From the NCBI RefSeq assembly GCF_900111555.1, contig NZ_FOHZ01000010.1, forward strand, positions 1-64,000: a stretch of DNA of 64,000 bases. Reading direction: 5' to 3'. Positions 16,722 to 26,973 of this stretch are shown piece after piece. The translations under genes were made by a program, and so were the position numbers. The notes under the pieces are model-generated. The model worked only from the letters and a program-made list of their open reading frames with translations, searched no databases and was not told the DNA's origin. This stretch comes from Marinobacter segnicrescens. GTDB taxonomy: Bacteria; Pseudomonadota; Gammaproteobacteria; Pseudomonadales; Oleiphilaceae. Within the stretch, counting starts at the first letter, position 1. Every line of letters starts with the position of its first letter.

Positions 16722-17540
16722 ATGAGTCGCAAGAGACGAGAAATACCGGTTTTCGATCAGCCATTGATCGAAACCCACTGCCATCTGGATTACCTCAAGG
16801 ACCGTCCCCTGGAGGAGACCCTTGAGAAGGTGCGTAGTGTCAACATCGAGCGGGTGATTACCATCGCCGTTTCCCCGGATAACCTGGCACAGGTGCGGGC
16901 ACTCAGCCAGTTGCATCCCTGGCTGTACGGCACCCAGGGCGTTCATCCCCATGAGGCGGAAGCCTACTCGGATGCCTGTGAGGCGGAAATCCGCGAACAC
17001 GCGACCGATGACAAGATCGTCGCCGTGGGTGAAATCGGGCTGGACTATTTCTACGATAACGCTGACCGGGAGGTCCAGCGTCAGGTGTTCCGGCGCCAGC
17101 TGCAGATTGCAGCTGACCTGGGCAAGCCCGTGGTCATTCACAGTCGCGAAGCCGACGAGGACACCATCGCGATCCTGTCAGAATTCGAAGACACCCTGGA
17201 ACGCAGGGGCGTCATCCACAGCTTTACATCCGGCCCTGGGCTGGCCCGTTATGCACTGGACCAGGGCTGGTGTCTGGGTTTCAACGGCATAACTACGTTT
17301 AACAAGGCGGAAAACGTACGAGACATAGTACGCATGACCCCTGTCGAGCAAATCCTGCTGGAAACCGACTCGCCGTTCCTTACGCCAGTGCCTTACCGGG
17401 GCCGGGAGAACGCGCCTTTCTACCTGCCCTTCGTGGCGGAGAAGATTGCCGAGGTCAAGGAGCTTCCGCTGGAACAGGTGCTGAGTGCCACCTGGCAGGC
17501 CAGTATGCGCACCTTTTTCCCGGATGATGGAGCCCACTGA
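16722..17540 (+). CDS. TatD-family metal-dependent hydrolase/DNase
   Basis: 272 aa. The start at 16722 (MSRKRREIPVFD) lies in front of the first metal motif. TatD metal-binding residues are all present: ETHCHLD, VGEIGLDYFYD, VVIHSREADED, VIHSFTSG and LETDSPFLTP. TatD proteins are 3'-5' exonucleases/hydrolases linked to DNA repair and tRNA quality control. Here the gene is followed by a convergent response-regulator gene; no operon partner is seen. Confidence 0.92.
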   Translation: MSRKRREIPVFDQPLIETHCHLDYLKDRPLEETLEKVRSVNIERVITIAVSPDNLAQVRALSQLHPWLYGTQGVHPHEAEAYSDACEAEIREHATDDKIVAVGEIGLDYFYDNADREVQRQVFRRQLQIAADLGKPVVIHSREADEDTIAILSEFEDTLERRGVIHSFTSGPGLARYALDQGWCLGFNGITTFNKAENVRDIVRMTPVEQILLETDSPFLTPVPYRGRENAPFYLPFVAEKIAEVKELPLEQVLSATWQASMRTFFPDDGAH

Positions 17541-17570
17541 GGCAAAAGGCTACGCCGGCGAACCCCTGTC

Positions 17571-18710
17571 TCAGGCCGGCGCCCGCGCGCTGGCCACATC
17601 CAGCCCAAGCCGCCCCAGCAGGCGATCACACTCGTCACTTTCCTGCATGTAGTTGCACATCAGCCACGCGGCCCGCATGACCGCCTTGTCCCGCTCGCCA
17701 CTGCCGCGGGGCAGCATATAGGCCGCACCAATCAGGTTGCGCAACGGCAGCGGCAGCCGCCAGGCTACCTTGAGCACATTACCCAATGTACCACTCCACT
17801 CGTATAAGGCCCGCTCCACATCGTCGTCATCGAGGGCGCCGTCCGAGGCAATAAACTGTTGGGCGGTACTGATGACCGCCAACTCACCAATCCGGTGCAG
17901 CAGCCCGGCGGTGTAACACAGGGAGGCATCCACTCCCACCTTGCGGGCCATACCGCTGGCCAGCTCTGCCAGTTCCGAGCTTTTCGCGACCTGCTCCTCG
18001 GCAAGGCTTTTCAGGGCAGGGTCAGACAGGCGGTGGGAAATATCCAGGGCCAGCGCCAGCGCATGGTTAAGGCTCATACGTATCCCCAACATGCGAATAG
18101 CCTCCCGCAGGCTGCTACAGGGCTCGCCTGAGCGGCGCAGGGCGCTGGTGTTCGCCACGTCCAGCAAACGGGCGGTTACCGCAGGCTGGCCCTTCCAGGC
18201 CTCGGAAAGGTCCCCCACTGACAGTTCCCCGGCCCGCTCCACCAGGGCCATGACGCTGGCCGGATCCAGCTCCGCCGGCAGATAGGCCTGGGTATCCCGG
18301 GCCCGGCGCAGCATGACCTCAAAGCTCGTTTCCGGACCACCGGGCTGCCCGGTGGGTAGCAAGGTCTTGAGGCGCTCCTGCATCGCGGTAGCCGTAAAAG
18401 GTTTCGGCACAAAACCCTGGATATGCAGCCGGCCGGCGGCCAGTACCCGCTCCCGGTCCACCTTCTCAGACACCATCAGCACCGGCACCTCCCGGTCCAG
18501 GCGGCGGACGGCCCGCACCAGGTCCAGGCCGCGACCATCCGGCAAGTCCCAATCACACACCACCAGCTCCGGACGCAATTCCTCCAGATCGGCCCGGGCC
18601 TCGGCAAGGGTACGATAACTGTGAACGCGGGCCCGGGAAAACAGGCCGGAAACGAGGGTTTCCATCAGTTCCGCCATGGGAACATCCGCGTCAAGTATCA
18701 GTACGTTCAT
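17571..18710 (-). CDS. Response regulator with HDOD output domain
   Basis: 379 aa. N-terminal receiver domain (about 1-120) with Asp7/Asp9-type acid pocket, phospho-acceptor Asp53 (VVCDWDLPDG) and KPF at the end. The C-terminal HDOD domain (about 145-360) has PAVTARLLDVANTSA and an HRIGELAVIST segment. HDOD proteins are non-catalytic HD-superfamily signalling modules that often control motility and c-di-GMP responses. No cognate kinase lies next to it. It converges on tatD with only 30 bases between stops. Confidence 0.9.
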   Translation of the reverse strand: MNVLILDADVPMAELMETLVSGLFSRARVHSYRTLAEARADLEELRPELVVCDWDLPDGRGLDLVRAVRRLDREVPVLMVSEKVDRERVLAAGRLHIQGFVPKPFTATAMQERLKTLLPTGQPGGPETSFEVMLRRARDTQAYLPAELDPASVMALVERAGELSVGDLSEAWKGQPAVTARLLDVANTSALRRSGEPCSSLREAIRMLGIRMSLNHALALALDISHRLSDPALKSLAEEQVAKSSELAELASGMARKVGVDASLCYTAGLLHRIGELAVISTAQQFIASDGALDDDDVERALYEWSGTLGNVLKVAWRLPLPLRNLIGAAYMLPRGSGERDKAVMRAAWLMCNYMQESDECDRLLGRLGLDVASARAPA

Positions 18711-18824
18711 GGGTCAGGCTACCAGGTATCGGGCGATTGGCCGTTGAGCATCATCTTTATCAGGAAACTACCATATAAACCATCTCCAGCCCATTCAAAC
18801 CGTGTGCCAGCCATCATTCCGCGC

Positions 18825-20333
18825 TCAGGCCCGGTAGCCCTCGATCAGACGGTTGATGCCGGTCGCAAGCTGGTCCAGCTCAGCAGCGAGCCTGCGCACA
18901 TCCTGGGCCTGCCCCACCACATCCTGGTTCTGGCTGGCCACTCCCTGCACACTCTCATTGATATGCACTGAAGCAGCCGCCTGCTGCTCGGTCGCCGAGG
19001 CGATCTGCATGCTCAGGTCGGTGACCTGGGTAACGGCCTGGCGAATGGCGTCGATGGCTTCTCCGGTCGCCCGGATGGCAAGAGATGTCTCCCGGGATCG
19101 GGTCTGCCCCATTTCCAGTGCGGCCAGGGCTTGCTCCGCACCGGCAGACAGGGTATCGATCGTGGCCCCGATCTCCCTGGTGAATTCCTGGGTGCGTCGG
19201 GACAGGTTGCGCACCTCATCGGCAACCACGGCGAAACCACGCCCCTGGTCACCGGCACGGGCAGCCTCGATGGCGGCATTCAGCGCCAGCAGGTTGGTCT
19301 GCTCGGAAATGTCATTAATGGCACCGACGACCTGGCCAATACTGTCCACATTACCCACCAGGCTTTTGACTGCCTCGGCAGAGGACTGCAGGGCCTGGTC
19401 TGTCGCATCAGTCAGCGCAACTGCCTCACCCACCCGCTTGGTGCCGGCGTTCGCTGAACGGGAGGCCTCGGCAGAGGCCTCGGAGGCCTGCTGGGTATTG
19501 CGGGCCACATCATGAACGGTCGCTGTCATCTCTTCGGTGGCACTGGCGGCCTGGCCGAGACGGTCATTCTGATCGCCAAGGATGGCGGTTGTGCGGTCAC
19601 TCATGGTATCCAGGGCGCCAGCCGTGCTGGATAGCTGGGCCGATAGCGAGCTCACTTCGCGGATGAGGCCCGAGAACTGGTCAAGCATGCTGTTGAAGGC
19701 CCGGGCGGTGTCGTCGGCGCTTTCATCCAGGCGCCCGCTCAGATCCCCGTCCTGACGGAATTGTTCCACCAGTTCCATGATGCTGTGGGTCACCTGCCGC
19801 TCGCGACCCAGCCGCAGGGCAAAGAACACCAGGATTCCGGCTTCGAAGACCACGAATGCCGCGTGCAGGAAGGCGATGGACCAGCTGCAACCGTAGTTGA
19901 AGATCATCAGCGGCATGCCGCCGAGACTGACACCGGACAGCTGCAGCGCCGTGAGCAGCAAGTGGTGCACAGCAATCACGCCAGCTGCCACAAGGATTGG
20001 CAGCCAGTCCCGATAGACCATCACCAGGGCGAGGGCACTGAAGATATGGAAGTGCATTTCGATCCGGCCCATCTGTGCCTGGATCATGATGGCCGAGAAC
20101 ACCACCAGCGCCGTGGCAGCCACTACCGAAAAGCCACGGGTACCCCGGATTGATGCGTAGGCGGCAGACACCACCAGGCCAACGAGCACCGAAGCAACGA
20201 TAGCGAACACGTGGGTTCCATAACCGACGGGAACCAACAATCCGACCACAGGCACATGGGCCAGCAGTATCCACAACATTTGCCGGTCACTGCTGAGGGC
20301 GTCCCGGCGGGTAAATTGGGTATCAGACATCAT
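18825..20333 (-). CDS. Methyl-accepting chemotaxis protein with His-rich multi-pass membrane sensor domain
   Basis: 502 aa. Instead of a periplasmic ligand domain, residues about 20-175 form about six transmembrane helices containing many His: His26, the E92-M-H94-F-H96 motif, His123-His124 and His157. A short HAMP-like linker is followed by the cytoplasmic signalling hairpin with the conserved tip [25 protein letters not shown]. The His clusters suggest heme, copper or another redox cofactor; this is inference. The start ATG at 20333 overlaps the stop of a SCO1-type gene (ATGATG at the junction), so both are made together. Confidence 0.9.
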   Translation of the reverse strand: MMSDTQFTRRDALSSDRQMLWILLAHVPVVGLLVPVGYGTHVFAIVASVLVGLVVSAAYASIRGTRGFSVVAATALVVFSAIMIQAQMGRIEMHFHIFSALALVMVYRDWLPILVAAGVIAVHHLLLTALQLSGVSLGGMPLMIFNYGCSWSIAFLHAAFVVFEAGILVFFALRLGRERQVTHSIMELVEQFRQDGDLSGRLDESADDTARAFNSMLDQFSGLIREVSSLSAQLSSTAGALDTMSDRTTAILGDQNDRLGQAASATEEMTATVHDVARNTQQASEASAEASRSANAGTKRVGEAVALTDATDQALQSSAEAVKSLVGNVDSIGQVVGAINDISEQTNLLALNAAIEAARAGDQGRGFAVVADEVRNLSRRTQEFTREIGATIDTLSAGAEQALAALEMGQTRSRETSLAIRATGEAIDAIRQAVTQVTDLSMQIASATEQQAAASVHINESVQGVASQNQDVVGQAQDVRRLAAELDQLATGINRLIEGYRA

Positions 20334-21016
20334 TGGCTTGCCAACTCCAGTGCAGGCGTCGTGTGGGCAGCCAGCGACTTCGCAGGCTGCTCAGAGAGTA
20401 TACGAGTCAGGTCGTCAATAACCCGATCAAGGTCAAGGTCGGGGGTGGTATAGAGCAATTCCCGTCGCCCCCGGCTGGATACAACATGCAGGTGGGCAGA
20501 ATGGTCCAGCTCGTAGGCCTCACCACCGCCCACCCTGTGGGCATAGTCGTTATAACCGCTGGCCAGCTGCCGCGCAGCCGCACCTGACTCCGGCCGGACT
20601 GCCACAAACATCGGCCCCAGCGACGCCATCAACTGGTCCAGCCTTTGCTGGCTGTCCCGCTCCGGGTCGAGGGTCACGAACACAAAGTGGACCGGCGCAT
20701 TCGCCAGCCTGCGCTGCAGGGTGAGGAGGTTGGTCAGTTGTACCGGGCACACCGTACCGCAGCTCTGGTAACCAAAGAACACCAGGGCAAGGCCCTCCGG
20801 GGGAGGCACCTGAGCTCCCTGACCGGGCTCCACGAGGGATGGGGCGGGCAAATCCACCCGCAAACCGTAATACCCGCTGCCGGAAAGCAGGGAAGGCAAG
20901 ACCGGCAAGATTGCCAGAACCGCCAACAGGATTACGAGAAACGCAGTAGCCAACAGCCATCGCTGCCCGCCGGGGAGAATTCTGGATACCAAGGACCTTA
21001 CCTGCCTGTAAATCAC
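20330..21016 (-). CDS. SCO1/SenC-family copper chaperone, membrane-anchored
   Basis: 228 aa. One N-terminal transmembrane segment (about 20-42), then a thioredoxin-like domain. Copper ligands Cys86 and Cys90 ([11 protein letters not shown]) and the His in DHSAHLHVV (residues 171-179) are present. Family members deliver copper to cytochrome oxidase CuA or act as redox sensors. No cytochrome oxidase gene is nearby; instead the gene is translationally coupled to a chemoreceptor, suggesting a copper or redox sensing role here. Confidence 0.88.
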   Translation of the reverse strand: MIYRQVRSLVSRILPGGQRWLLATAFLVILLAVLAILPVLPSLLSGSGYYGLRVDLPAPSLVEPGQGAQVPPPEGLALVFFGYQSCGTVCPVQLTNLLTLQRRLANAPVHFVFVTLDPERDSQQRLDQLMASLGPMFVAVRPESGAAARQLASGYNDYAHRVGGGEAYELDHSAHLHVVSSRGRRELLYTTPDLDLDRVIDDLTRILSEQPAKSLAAHTTPALELASQ

Positions 21017-21109
21017 GCGAGCTCGCTATATTGATATAACGAACTTTTAATAATCTGTACGCGTTTTACGCAGAATCAGGAAATCTGGATGTCGGGATCG
21101 TATATTCGC

Positions 21110-22324
21110 TTACGCAGGGGCATGGAGTTCACGGATAAGCCGCTGAACCCGGCTGGCGGACTGATCATAGATCCTGAGCAGGCGCGTGTCCCACTTGTCC
21201 AGGTCGGTGCCCATGGCCACGGCGTGTTCCAGGGTGATCGCCAGGCGCAGCACCCGCCCCAGGCTGCCCTTGCGGTGCAGAATGGCCTTGCGGATGTCGT
21301 TGTGCAGGTCAATGGTGTCAATAAACTCATCGGCGGGCACCCCCAGCATGATCTCCGCGCCGGACAGTAGCCCGGTAAGGAAAGCCTCCTCCCGGTCAGG
21401 GGCGTTGACCCTCACCCGCTCTGCGAGGGATTCACAGACGTGGGCCCGTATCAGTACCAGCCGGGCCTGTTCCTTGTTGACCGTCCGCATGGCACTGAGC
21501 ATCGACACCCAGTGACGCAGGTTGGTCAGCCCTAGCCGGATAACCACTTCCCTCACCGATGAAATCTTGCCCGAACCGCGGTAAAGCGGACTGTTAACGA
21601 TGCGGACGAGATTCAGGGAAAGGTCGGGATCCTGGGACAATACACGGGTGAGTTCACCAATATCCGGATCTGGCTGATAGAGCAATGCCAGTAACCGGGT
21701 CAACTGGATACCAGAAGCGGTCATTTTCTGTCCCGAGATAAGCTTCGGGCGGGCAAGGAAGTAACCCTGGAACAGATCAAACCCCATGGCCAGGTACCGG
21801 TCACGGGTTTCCTGGTCTTCAACCCTTTCCGCCAGCCAGCGAACCGGCAGATGGGCCAGCCGATGCTTGTGTTCCGCCACGGCTTCCGGAGTGAATTGGG
21901 AAACGTCCACCTTGATGACATCTGCCATTTCCAGCAGCGGCGCCCAGTCTTCATCGAAGGCGAAGTCATCCAGCGCAAAGCGGAACCCGGCGTCAAACCA
22001 TTGACGCACCGCCGCCACCAGTTCGGGCGTAGGGTCAATGCGCTCCACCAGTTCAACCATAACCCTGTCGGGGTCCACCGGCAGTACAATACCGGAAAGC
22101 AACAGGTCGGCGGACACGTTGATGTAGGCGCGCGTGCCGTAATGGGTTGTATGGTTGGTGATGCCGGTGCAGTAGTTGAAGAGCAATTCACTGGTCGCCT
22201 GCTGCTCACCCACCGCAAGCGCACTCTGGCCGAGGTCATTTCGGTAGAGCAGCTCCACAGCTTCCATTTCACTGTCGCGGTTATAGATGGGCTGAGCGGC
22301 CAGCAAGGTTTGTGACGCCATCAC
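21110..22324 (-). CDS. EAL-HDOD (YuxH-type) signalling protein
   Basis: 404 aa. N-terminal EAL-like domain (about 8-200): the EAL signature is replaced by VELLYRN and acidic metal ligands are only partly kept (FALDDFAFDE), so phosphodiesterase activity is doubtful. The HDOD domain (about 205-390) contains LSLNLVRIVNSPLYRG and a LRHWVSMLSAMR segment. EAL-HDOD proteins in pseudomonads and vibrios influence motility and biofilm. Start ATG 22324 or the adjacent 22321; both fit. Confidence 0.88.
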   Translation of the reverse strand: MMASQTLLAAQPIYNRDSEMEAVELLYRNDLGQSALAVGEQQATSELLFNYCTGITNHTTHYGTRAYINVSADLLLSGIVLPVDPDRVMVELVERIDPTPELVAAVRQWFDAGFRFALDDFAFDEDWAPLLEMADVIKVDVSQFTPEAVAEHKHRLAHLPVRWLAERVEDQETRDRYLAMGFDLFQGYFLARPKLISGQKMTASGIQLTRLLALLYQPDPDIGELTRVLSQDPDLSLNLVRIVNSPLYRGSGKISSVREVVIRLGLTNLRHWVSMLSAMRTVNKEQARLVLIRAHVCESLAERVRVNAPDREEAFLTGLLSGAEIMLGVPADEFIDTIDLHNDIRKAILHRKGSLGRVLRLAITLEHAVAMGTDLDKWDTRLLRIYDQSASRVQRLIRELHAPA

Positions 22325-22456
22325 ACAATTTCCGTTTTCCTGTTTCAGGGCGATTATCCCTTCCCGAACGGGTTCCAGGCAGTCCCGGACCAGCGCAGAT
22401 CATGTACCCGTCGACCACAGAAAGGCAAGCCGAACCGCCCCATGATGGATCGTCGT

Positions 22457-23365
22457 TTATATCAGAGACAGGAACAACGCCATCAGCACCGGCGACAGGA
22501 ACGACAGAATAAATCCGGACGCAATGGCCACCGGCACACAGTCGAGACCACCACTGCTGCGAATGACCGGCAGCGTAAAATCCATCGCAGTAGCCCCGCC
22601 ATAACCGATTGCCATAGCGGGTCGCCGCCCGATGATCACCGGGATAAGTGCCAGGGCGATGATCTCCCGGATGACGTCATTGAGGAAGGCCACCCCACCC
22701 CAGGCGGGCCCGAGCGCGTCACCGATCACAATACCAGACAGCGAATACCAGCCAAACCCGGCCGCCAGGGCCAGGGACTGGAACATAGGCACCTGCAACG
22801 CCGGGGAGAGCAGTACCCCCGCCAGCAGCGAACTGACTGAGAGGGATACCGCAATGCCAAGACCCTGCCGGTTCAGCAGCAGGCGCCGAAGGGAGAGGCC
22901 AGCGTTACGGAGCTGAAGGCCGATCAGGAACAGCAGCAACATAAGGGCCCAGGTGGCAAGGTCTTCGACCCAGTCAAGGGCCGGCAGCAGGAACCAGCCT
23001 GCCAGCAAGCCTGCCATCACAGCCGCCAGCGGCTTCGCCGCAGCGAGGAAAAGGCGCCGGTAACTGGTCGCACCGCTGGCGGTGCCGGTTTCGACGTGCA
23101 TGGGTTGCCAACGGTGCCATAGCCACAGACCTGCAAGGTTCAACACCAACAGCCCGGTCACCAGCACACCCACCTGTGCCGCCATGGCCGCCAATTGCAG
23201 GCCCAGCCCTTCCATCTGGCCGAAGCCAACACCCAGCAGGGCCAGGATAAAATACACCAGTCCATCCACACTGTGGTGAACCGCTGTCATCACGGTACGG
23301 TTATTCAGTGGAACGGCGAAGCCAAGAAATAATGGCAGAAGGATCAGCAGGGCACCGGCCAGCAT
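22457..23365 (-). CDS. lysO: LysO-family (YbjE) lysine exporter
   Basis: 302 aa, about 8 transmembrane helices. The hallmark segments of LysO are present: an acidic/polar membrane segment near the middle and the conserved GFGWYSLSGIVIGDALGPAWGGVAFLNDVIREI block (about 205-240). LysO exports L-lysine and toxic analogues. In E. coli it is ArgP-regulated; no regulator gene adjoins it here. It is downstream of two small genes on the same strand. Confidence 0.85.
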   Translation of the reverse strand: MLAGALLILLPLFLGFAVPLNNRTVMTAVHHSVDGLVYFILALLGVGFGQMEGLGLQLAAMAAQVGVLVTGLLVLNLAGLWLWHRWQPMHVETGTASGATSYRRLFLAAAKPLAAVMAGLLAGWFLLPALDWVEDLATWALMLLLFLIGLQLRNAGLSLRRLLLNRQGLGIAVSLSVSSLLAGVLLSPALQVPMFQSLALAAGFGWYSLSGIVIGDALGPAWGGVAFLNDVIREIIALALIPVIIGRRPAMAIGYGGATAMDFTLPVIRSSGGLDCVPVAIASGFILSFLSPVLMALFLSLI

Positions 23366-23401
23366 GGCAGTCTCTTATCGGGTAAACGGAAGGGTTCAGG
23401 G

Positions 23402-23773
23402 TCAGAGCGTAGGTTCGGGCTGTTCCGGATCGAACCGGTAGTGGCCCTGATTTGCTTCGGCCTGCTGGCGCAGGTCCCTGGCCAGGCGCTGGGCGCAGAC
23501 GGTCCACTGAACCGGCTCATCACGGCTGGGACTGTACCCCTGCTCCAGCAGATTGCCGGCAAGTTGTCGCAGCGCCGCTTCGGCTTTCTCACGATCAGGG
23601 TAGGGCCCCCGACAACGAGTGACGTCGGGCTGGCCATCCGGCCCGCCTGCCAGAACCAGCACGGACCAGATGCCACCAGACACCTTCTTGATGTGGAGCT
23701 CGAGGCGGCGCTTGCCCTGCCAGAGCACCAGCGAGTGCAGGGGCGAGCGACCGTGGAAGTAGTGCAGCTTCAT
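23402..23773 (-). CDS. Conserved hypothetical protein
   Basis: 123 aa; start at 23773 (MKLHYFHGRSP), eight bases after the DUF2288 gene stop, so probably co-translated. The sequence has a beta-rich N-terminal half (LVLWQGKRRLELHIKKVSGGIWSVLV) and a helical C-terminal half (EKAEAALRQLAGNLLEQG). No signal peptide, transmembrane helix or recognised domain is seen. The function is unknown. Confidence 0.7.
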   Translation of the reverse strand: MKLHYFHGRSPLHSLVLWQGKRRLELHIKKVSGGIWSVLVLAGGPDGQPDVTRCRGPYPDREKAEAALRQLAGNLLEQGYSPSRDEPVQWTVCAQRLARDLRQQAEANQGHYRFDPEQPEPTL

Positions 23774-23780
23774 GGCATGC

Positions 23781-24101
23781 TCAGTGCAATTTCCTGTCGT
23801 GCCGGTCCTGGACCAGCACCCACGGTGCCACGACCACCGCCCAGAGTTCAGCTTCCCGGTCATACCAGGTACGGGCCAGGTCGGGACTGACGTCGCCCAC
23901 CTGGTCCTGGCTCATCCAGTGCTGGAACTGGGCCTTGTTGTCCGCCGTCAGCTCCGCTGCCACATCCAGCAGATCCAGTTCCGGCGACACACGTACAACA
24001 TGGCCACGCGCATAGTAGGTCTGCAGTTCGCGCCAGCCTATACGGGAGGTTTCCAGGTTCAGGGAAGCCCTGATTTCGTTGCGGGATCGGGGGGATGTCA
24101 T
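23781..24101 (-). CDS. DUF2288 family protein
   Basis: 106 aa; start at 24101 chosen for GAGGAT eight bases upstream. The conserved DUF2288 order is seen: RASLNLETSRIGWRELQTYYARGHVVRV, then LDLLDVAAELTADNKAQFQHWM and a C-terminal LWAVVVAPWVLVQD. Small soluble protein of unknown function, widespread in Pseudomonas relatives. Followed at once by the hypothetical gene at 23402-23773. Confidence 0.82.
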   Translation of the reverse strand: MTSPRSRNEIRASLNLETSRIGWRELQTYYARGHVVRVSPELDLLDVAAELTADNKAQFQHWMSQDQVGDVSPDLARTWYDREAELWAVVVAPWVLVQDRHDRKLH

Positions 24102-24210
24102 GCTTATCCTCGGAAACAACAGCGTGTTCAGCCGAGAGCCTCGCATGAAAGGCGGCCGGCGGCAAGTACGCCGCCAGCCTGGAGAGTTAAAGCAACATTA
24201 CTGACAGAAC

Positions 24211-26973
24211 CTACGATGCCTGCTTGATCATCTCCCGCACCACATAGTGGAGAATGCCACCATGGCGGAAATACACCGCCTCGTTAGCCGTATCAATGCG
24301 GGACTTGAGATCACAGGTATCGGTTGAGCCATCCTTGTAGGTGACCGTCATCTTCAGGCTCTGGCCCGGCTGGATATCGCCGGACAGGCCTTCGATGCTG
24401 ATGGTCTCCTCACCGGTCAGCTTCAGGCTCTTGCGATCCACACCCTCCGGGAACTGCAGGGGCATTACCCCCATACCGATCAGGTTGGAGCGGTGGATGC
24501 GCTCGTAGGACTCAGCCACCACGGCCTTGACCCCCAGCAGACGGGTACCCTTGGCAGCCCAGTCACGGCTGGAACCGGTGCCGTACTCCTTGCCGGCAAT
24601 AACCACCAGTGGCGTGCCCTGCTCCTGGTATTTCATGGCAGCATCGTAGATGGCCATCTGTTCCCCGGTGGGCACGAACTTGGTGAATCCACCTTCCACG
24701 CCATCGAGCATCTCGTTACGGATACGGACGTTGGCAAAGGTACCCCGCATCATCACTTCGTGGTTGCCACGACGGGAACCGTAGGAGTTGAAGTCTTTCG
24801 GCTCCACCCCGTGCTCCTGCAGGTATTTCCCGGCCGGTGTATCGGCCTTGAAGGAGCCTGCGGGTGAAATATGGTCGGTGGTCACCGAGTCACCCAGCAA
24901 CGCCAGGATGTTGGCATCGCGGATATCCTCGATGGCATCCGGCTCCGGTCCGAGACCTTCAAAGAAAGGCGGGTGCTGGATGTAGGTGGAGTTGTCCGAC
25001 CACTCGTACACCTTGCTCTCCGGCACCTTGATGGACTGCCAGGTTTGGTCTCCGTCGAACACTTCCGCGTACTCCTTGCGGAACATGTCGGTCTTCACTT
25101 TTTCTACCGCCTCGGCAATTTCCTGCTGGCTGGGCCAGAGGTCCTTCAGGTAAACCGGGTTACCGTCCTTGTCGGTACCAAGCGGGTCCTTGGTAAGGTC
25201 CACGCGCACATTACCCGCCAGGGCATAGGCAACCACCAGCGGGGGTGACGCCAGCCAGTTGGTCCGTACAAGTGGGTGCACCCGGCCCTCAAAGTTCCGG
25301 TTGCCCGAGAGTACCGAAGCCACGGTCAGGTCACCGTCGGTAATGGCCTTTTCCACTGCCTCCGGCAACGGGCCGGAGTTGCCGATACAGGTGGTGCAAC
25401 CATAACCCACCAGGTTGAAGCCCAGCTTGTCCAGGTCATCCTGGAAACCACCAACCTTCAGGTAGTCAGTAACTACCTTGGAGCCCGGTGCCAGCGAAGT
25501 CTTCACCCACGGCTTGGTGCTCAGGCCTTTTTCCACTGCCTTTTGCGCAATCAAGCCGGCAGCCATCATCACGCTGGGGTTGGAGGTATTGGTACAGGAG
25601 GTAATGGCCGCAATCACCACCGCACCCGGATCCAGGCGGGATTCCTCGCCGTCCAGGTTCAGGGGCTGGCTCGCATGGTGCTCGTAGCTGTCCTCAACGC
25701 CCACGGCGGTCTGGCCACCTTCAGACTCCCATTTCTCCTCGCGAAGCTGATTCGGACCCTCGGCGGTTTCCATGACTAGCTCGAAGGCCGACTTCATCTT
25801 GGTCAGTGGGACACGATCCTGGGGCCGCTTGGGACCGGCCAGGCTGGCGACCACGTCGCCCATGTCCAGCTCCAGGGTGTCGCTGTATACCGGCTCGTGG
25901 CCCGGCTCCCGCCACAGACCCTGGGCCTTGGCGTAGGCCTTCACCAGTTCCAGCTGATGGTCATCGCGCCCCGTCAGCTTCATGTAGGTCAGGGTCTGCT
26001 CGTCCACCGGGAAGAACCCGCAGGTGGCACCATATTCCGGTGCCATGTTGGCAATGGTGGCGCGGTCGGCTACCGGCATGTCCTTGAGGCCGTCGCCGTA
26101 GAATTCCACGAACTTGCCCACCACGCCCTTCTTGCGAAGCATTTCAGTGACCGTCAGTACCAGGTCGGTGGCAGTGATGCCTTCACGGAGCTTACCGGTG
26201 ATCTTGAAACCCACCACTTCGGGAATCAGCATGGATACCGGCTGGCCCAGCATGGCGGCTTCCGCCTCGATACCACCCACACCCCAGCCGAGGATGCCCA
26301 GGCCGTTAATCATGGTGGTGTGAGAGTCGGTGCCTACCAGGGTATCCGGATAGGCAAAGGTCTTGCCCCCCTGTTCTTTGTGCCACACGGTCTTGCCCAG
26401 GTATTCCAGGTTGACCTGGTGGCAGATACCGGTACCCGGCGGCACCACACGGAAGTTGTCAAAGGCCTGCTGGCCCCAGCGCAGGAACTCATAACGTTCC
26501 TGATTACGCTCCATCTCGATAGTCACGTTGTCCTTGAAGGCCGACGCGTCACCAAACTTGTCCACCATCACCGAGTGGTCTATCACAAGGTCCACCGGCG
26601 ACAGGGGGTTGATCAGTGCCGGGTCCTTGCCAGCCTTCTTGACTGCTTCACGCATGGCCGCCAGGTCCACCACCCCGGGCACACCGGTAAAGTCCTGCAT
26701 CAGCACCCGCGCCGGGCGGAACTGGATCTCGGTGTCGGAACGGCGATCCTTGAGCCACTGCACCATGGCCTCCAGGTGTTTTTTCTCTACCGTTACGCCA
26801 TCCTCGAAGCGCAGCAGGTTTTCCGTCAGCACCTTGAGGGAAAAAGGCATCTTGCCCAGGTCGCCCAGTGCCTCCTGCGCCTTGGGAAGGCTGTAATAGT
26901 GGTAGGTTTTGCCGTCCACATCCAGGGTGGAGAGGGTGTTGTAACTGTCGTTGCTGATACCGTCATTCGACAT
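24211..26973 (-). CDS. acnA: Aconitate hydratase AcnA
   Basis: 920 aa, the length of AcnA/IRP-type aconitase. It interconverts citrate and isocitrate in the TCA and glyoxylate cycles. Motifs: [20 protein letters not shown], the 4Fe-4S cysteines in [13 protein letters not shown] and [12 protein letters not shown], and the C-terminal swivel domain with [16 protein letters not shown]. The ATG at 26973 is preceded by AAGGAGG. A GC-rich palindrome lies in the leader (27019-27033). Confidence 0.97.
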   Translation of the reverse strand: MSNDGISNDSYNTLSTLDVDGKTYHYYSLPKAQEALGDLGKMPFSLKVLTENLLRFEDGVTVEKKHLEAMVQWLKDRRSDTEIQFRPARVLMQDFTGVPGVVDLAAMREAVKKAGKDPALINPLSPVDLVIDHSVMVDKFGDASAFKDNVTIEMERNQERYEFLRWGQQAFDNFRVVPPGTGICHQVNLEYLGKTVWHKEQGGKTFAYPDTLVGTDSHTTMINGLGILGWGVGGIEAEAAMLGQPVSMLIPEVVGFKITGKLREGITATDLVLTVTEMLRKKGVVGKFVEFYGDGLKDMPVADRATIANMAPEYGATCGFFPVDEQTLTYMKLTGRDDHQLELVKAYAKAQGLWREPGHEPVYSDTLELDMGDVVASLAGPKRPQDRVPLTKMKSAFELVMETAEGPNQLREEKWESEGGQTAVGVEDSYEHHASQPLNLDGEESRLDPGAVVIAAITSCTNTSNPSVMMAAGLIAQKAVEKGLSTKPWVKTSLAPGSKVVTDYLKVGGFQDDLDKLGFNLVGYGCTTCIGNSGPLPEAVEKAITDGDLTVASVLSGNRNFEGRVHPLVRTNWLASPPLVVAYALAGNVRVDLTKDPLGTDKDGNPVYLKDLWPSQQEIAEAVEKVKTDMFRKEYAEVFDGDQTWQSIKVPESKVYEWSDNSTYIQHPPFFEGLGPEPDAIEDIRDANILALLGDSVTTDHISPAGSFKADTPAGKYLQEHGVEPKDFNSYGSRRGNHEVMMRGTFANVRIRNEMLDGVEGGFTKFVPTGEQMAIYDAAMKYQEQGTPLVVIAGKEYGTGSSRDWAAKGTRLLGVKAVVAESYERIHRSNLIGMGVMPLQFPEGVDRKSLKLTGEETISIEGLSGDIQPGQSLKMTVTYKDGSTDTCDLKSRIDTANEAVYFRHGGILHYVVREMIKQAS

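Noticed and set aside
17554..17580. GCCGGC inverted repeat between tatD and the HDOD gene as a terminator
   Set aside because: No T-run on either strand, and one arm lies inside the HDOD gene coding end.
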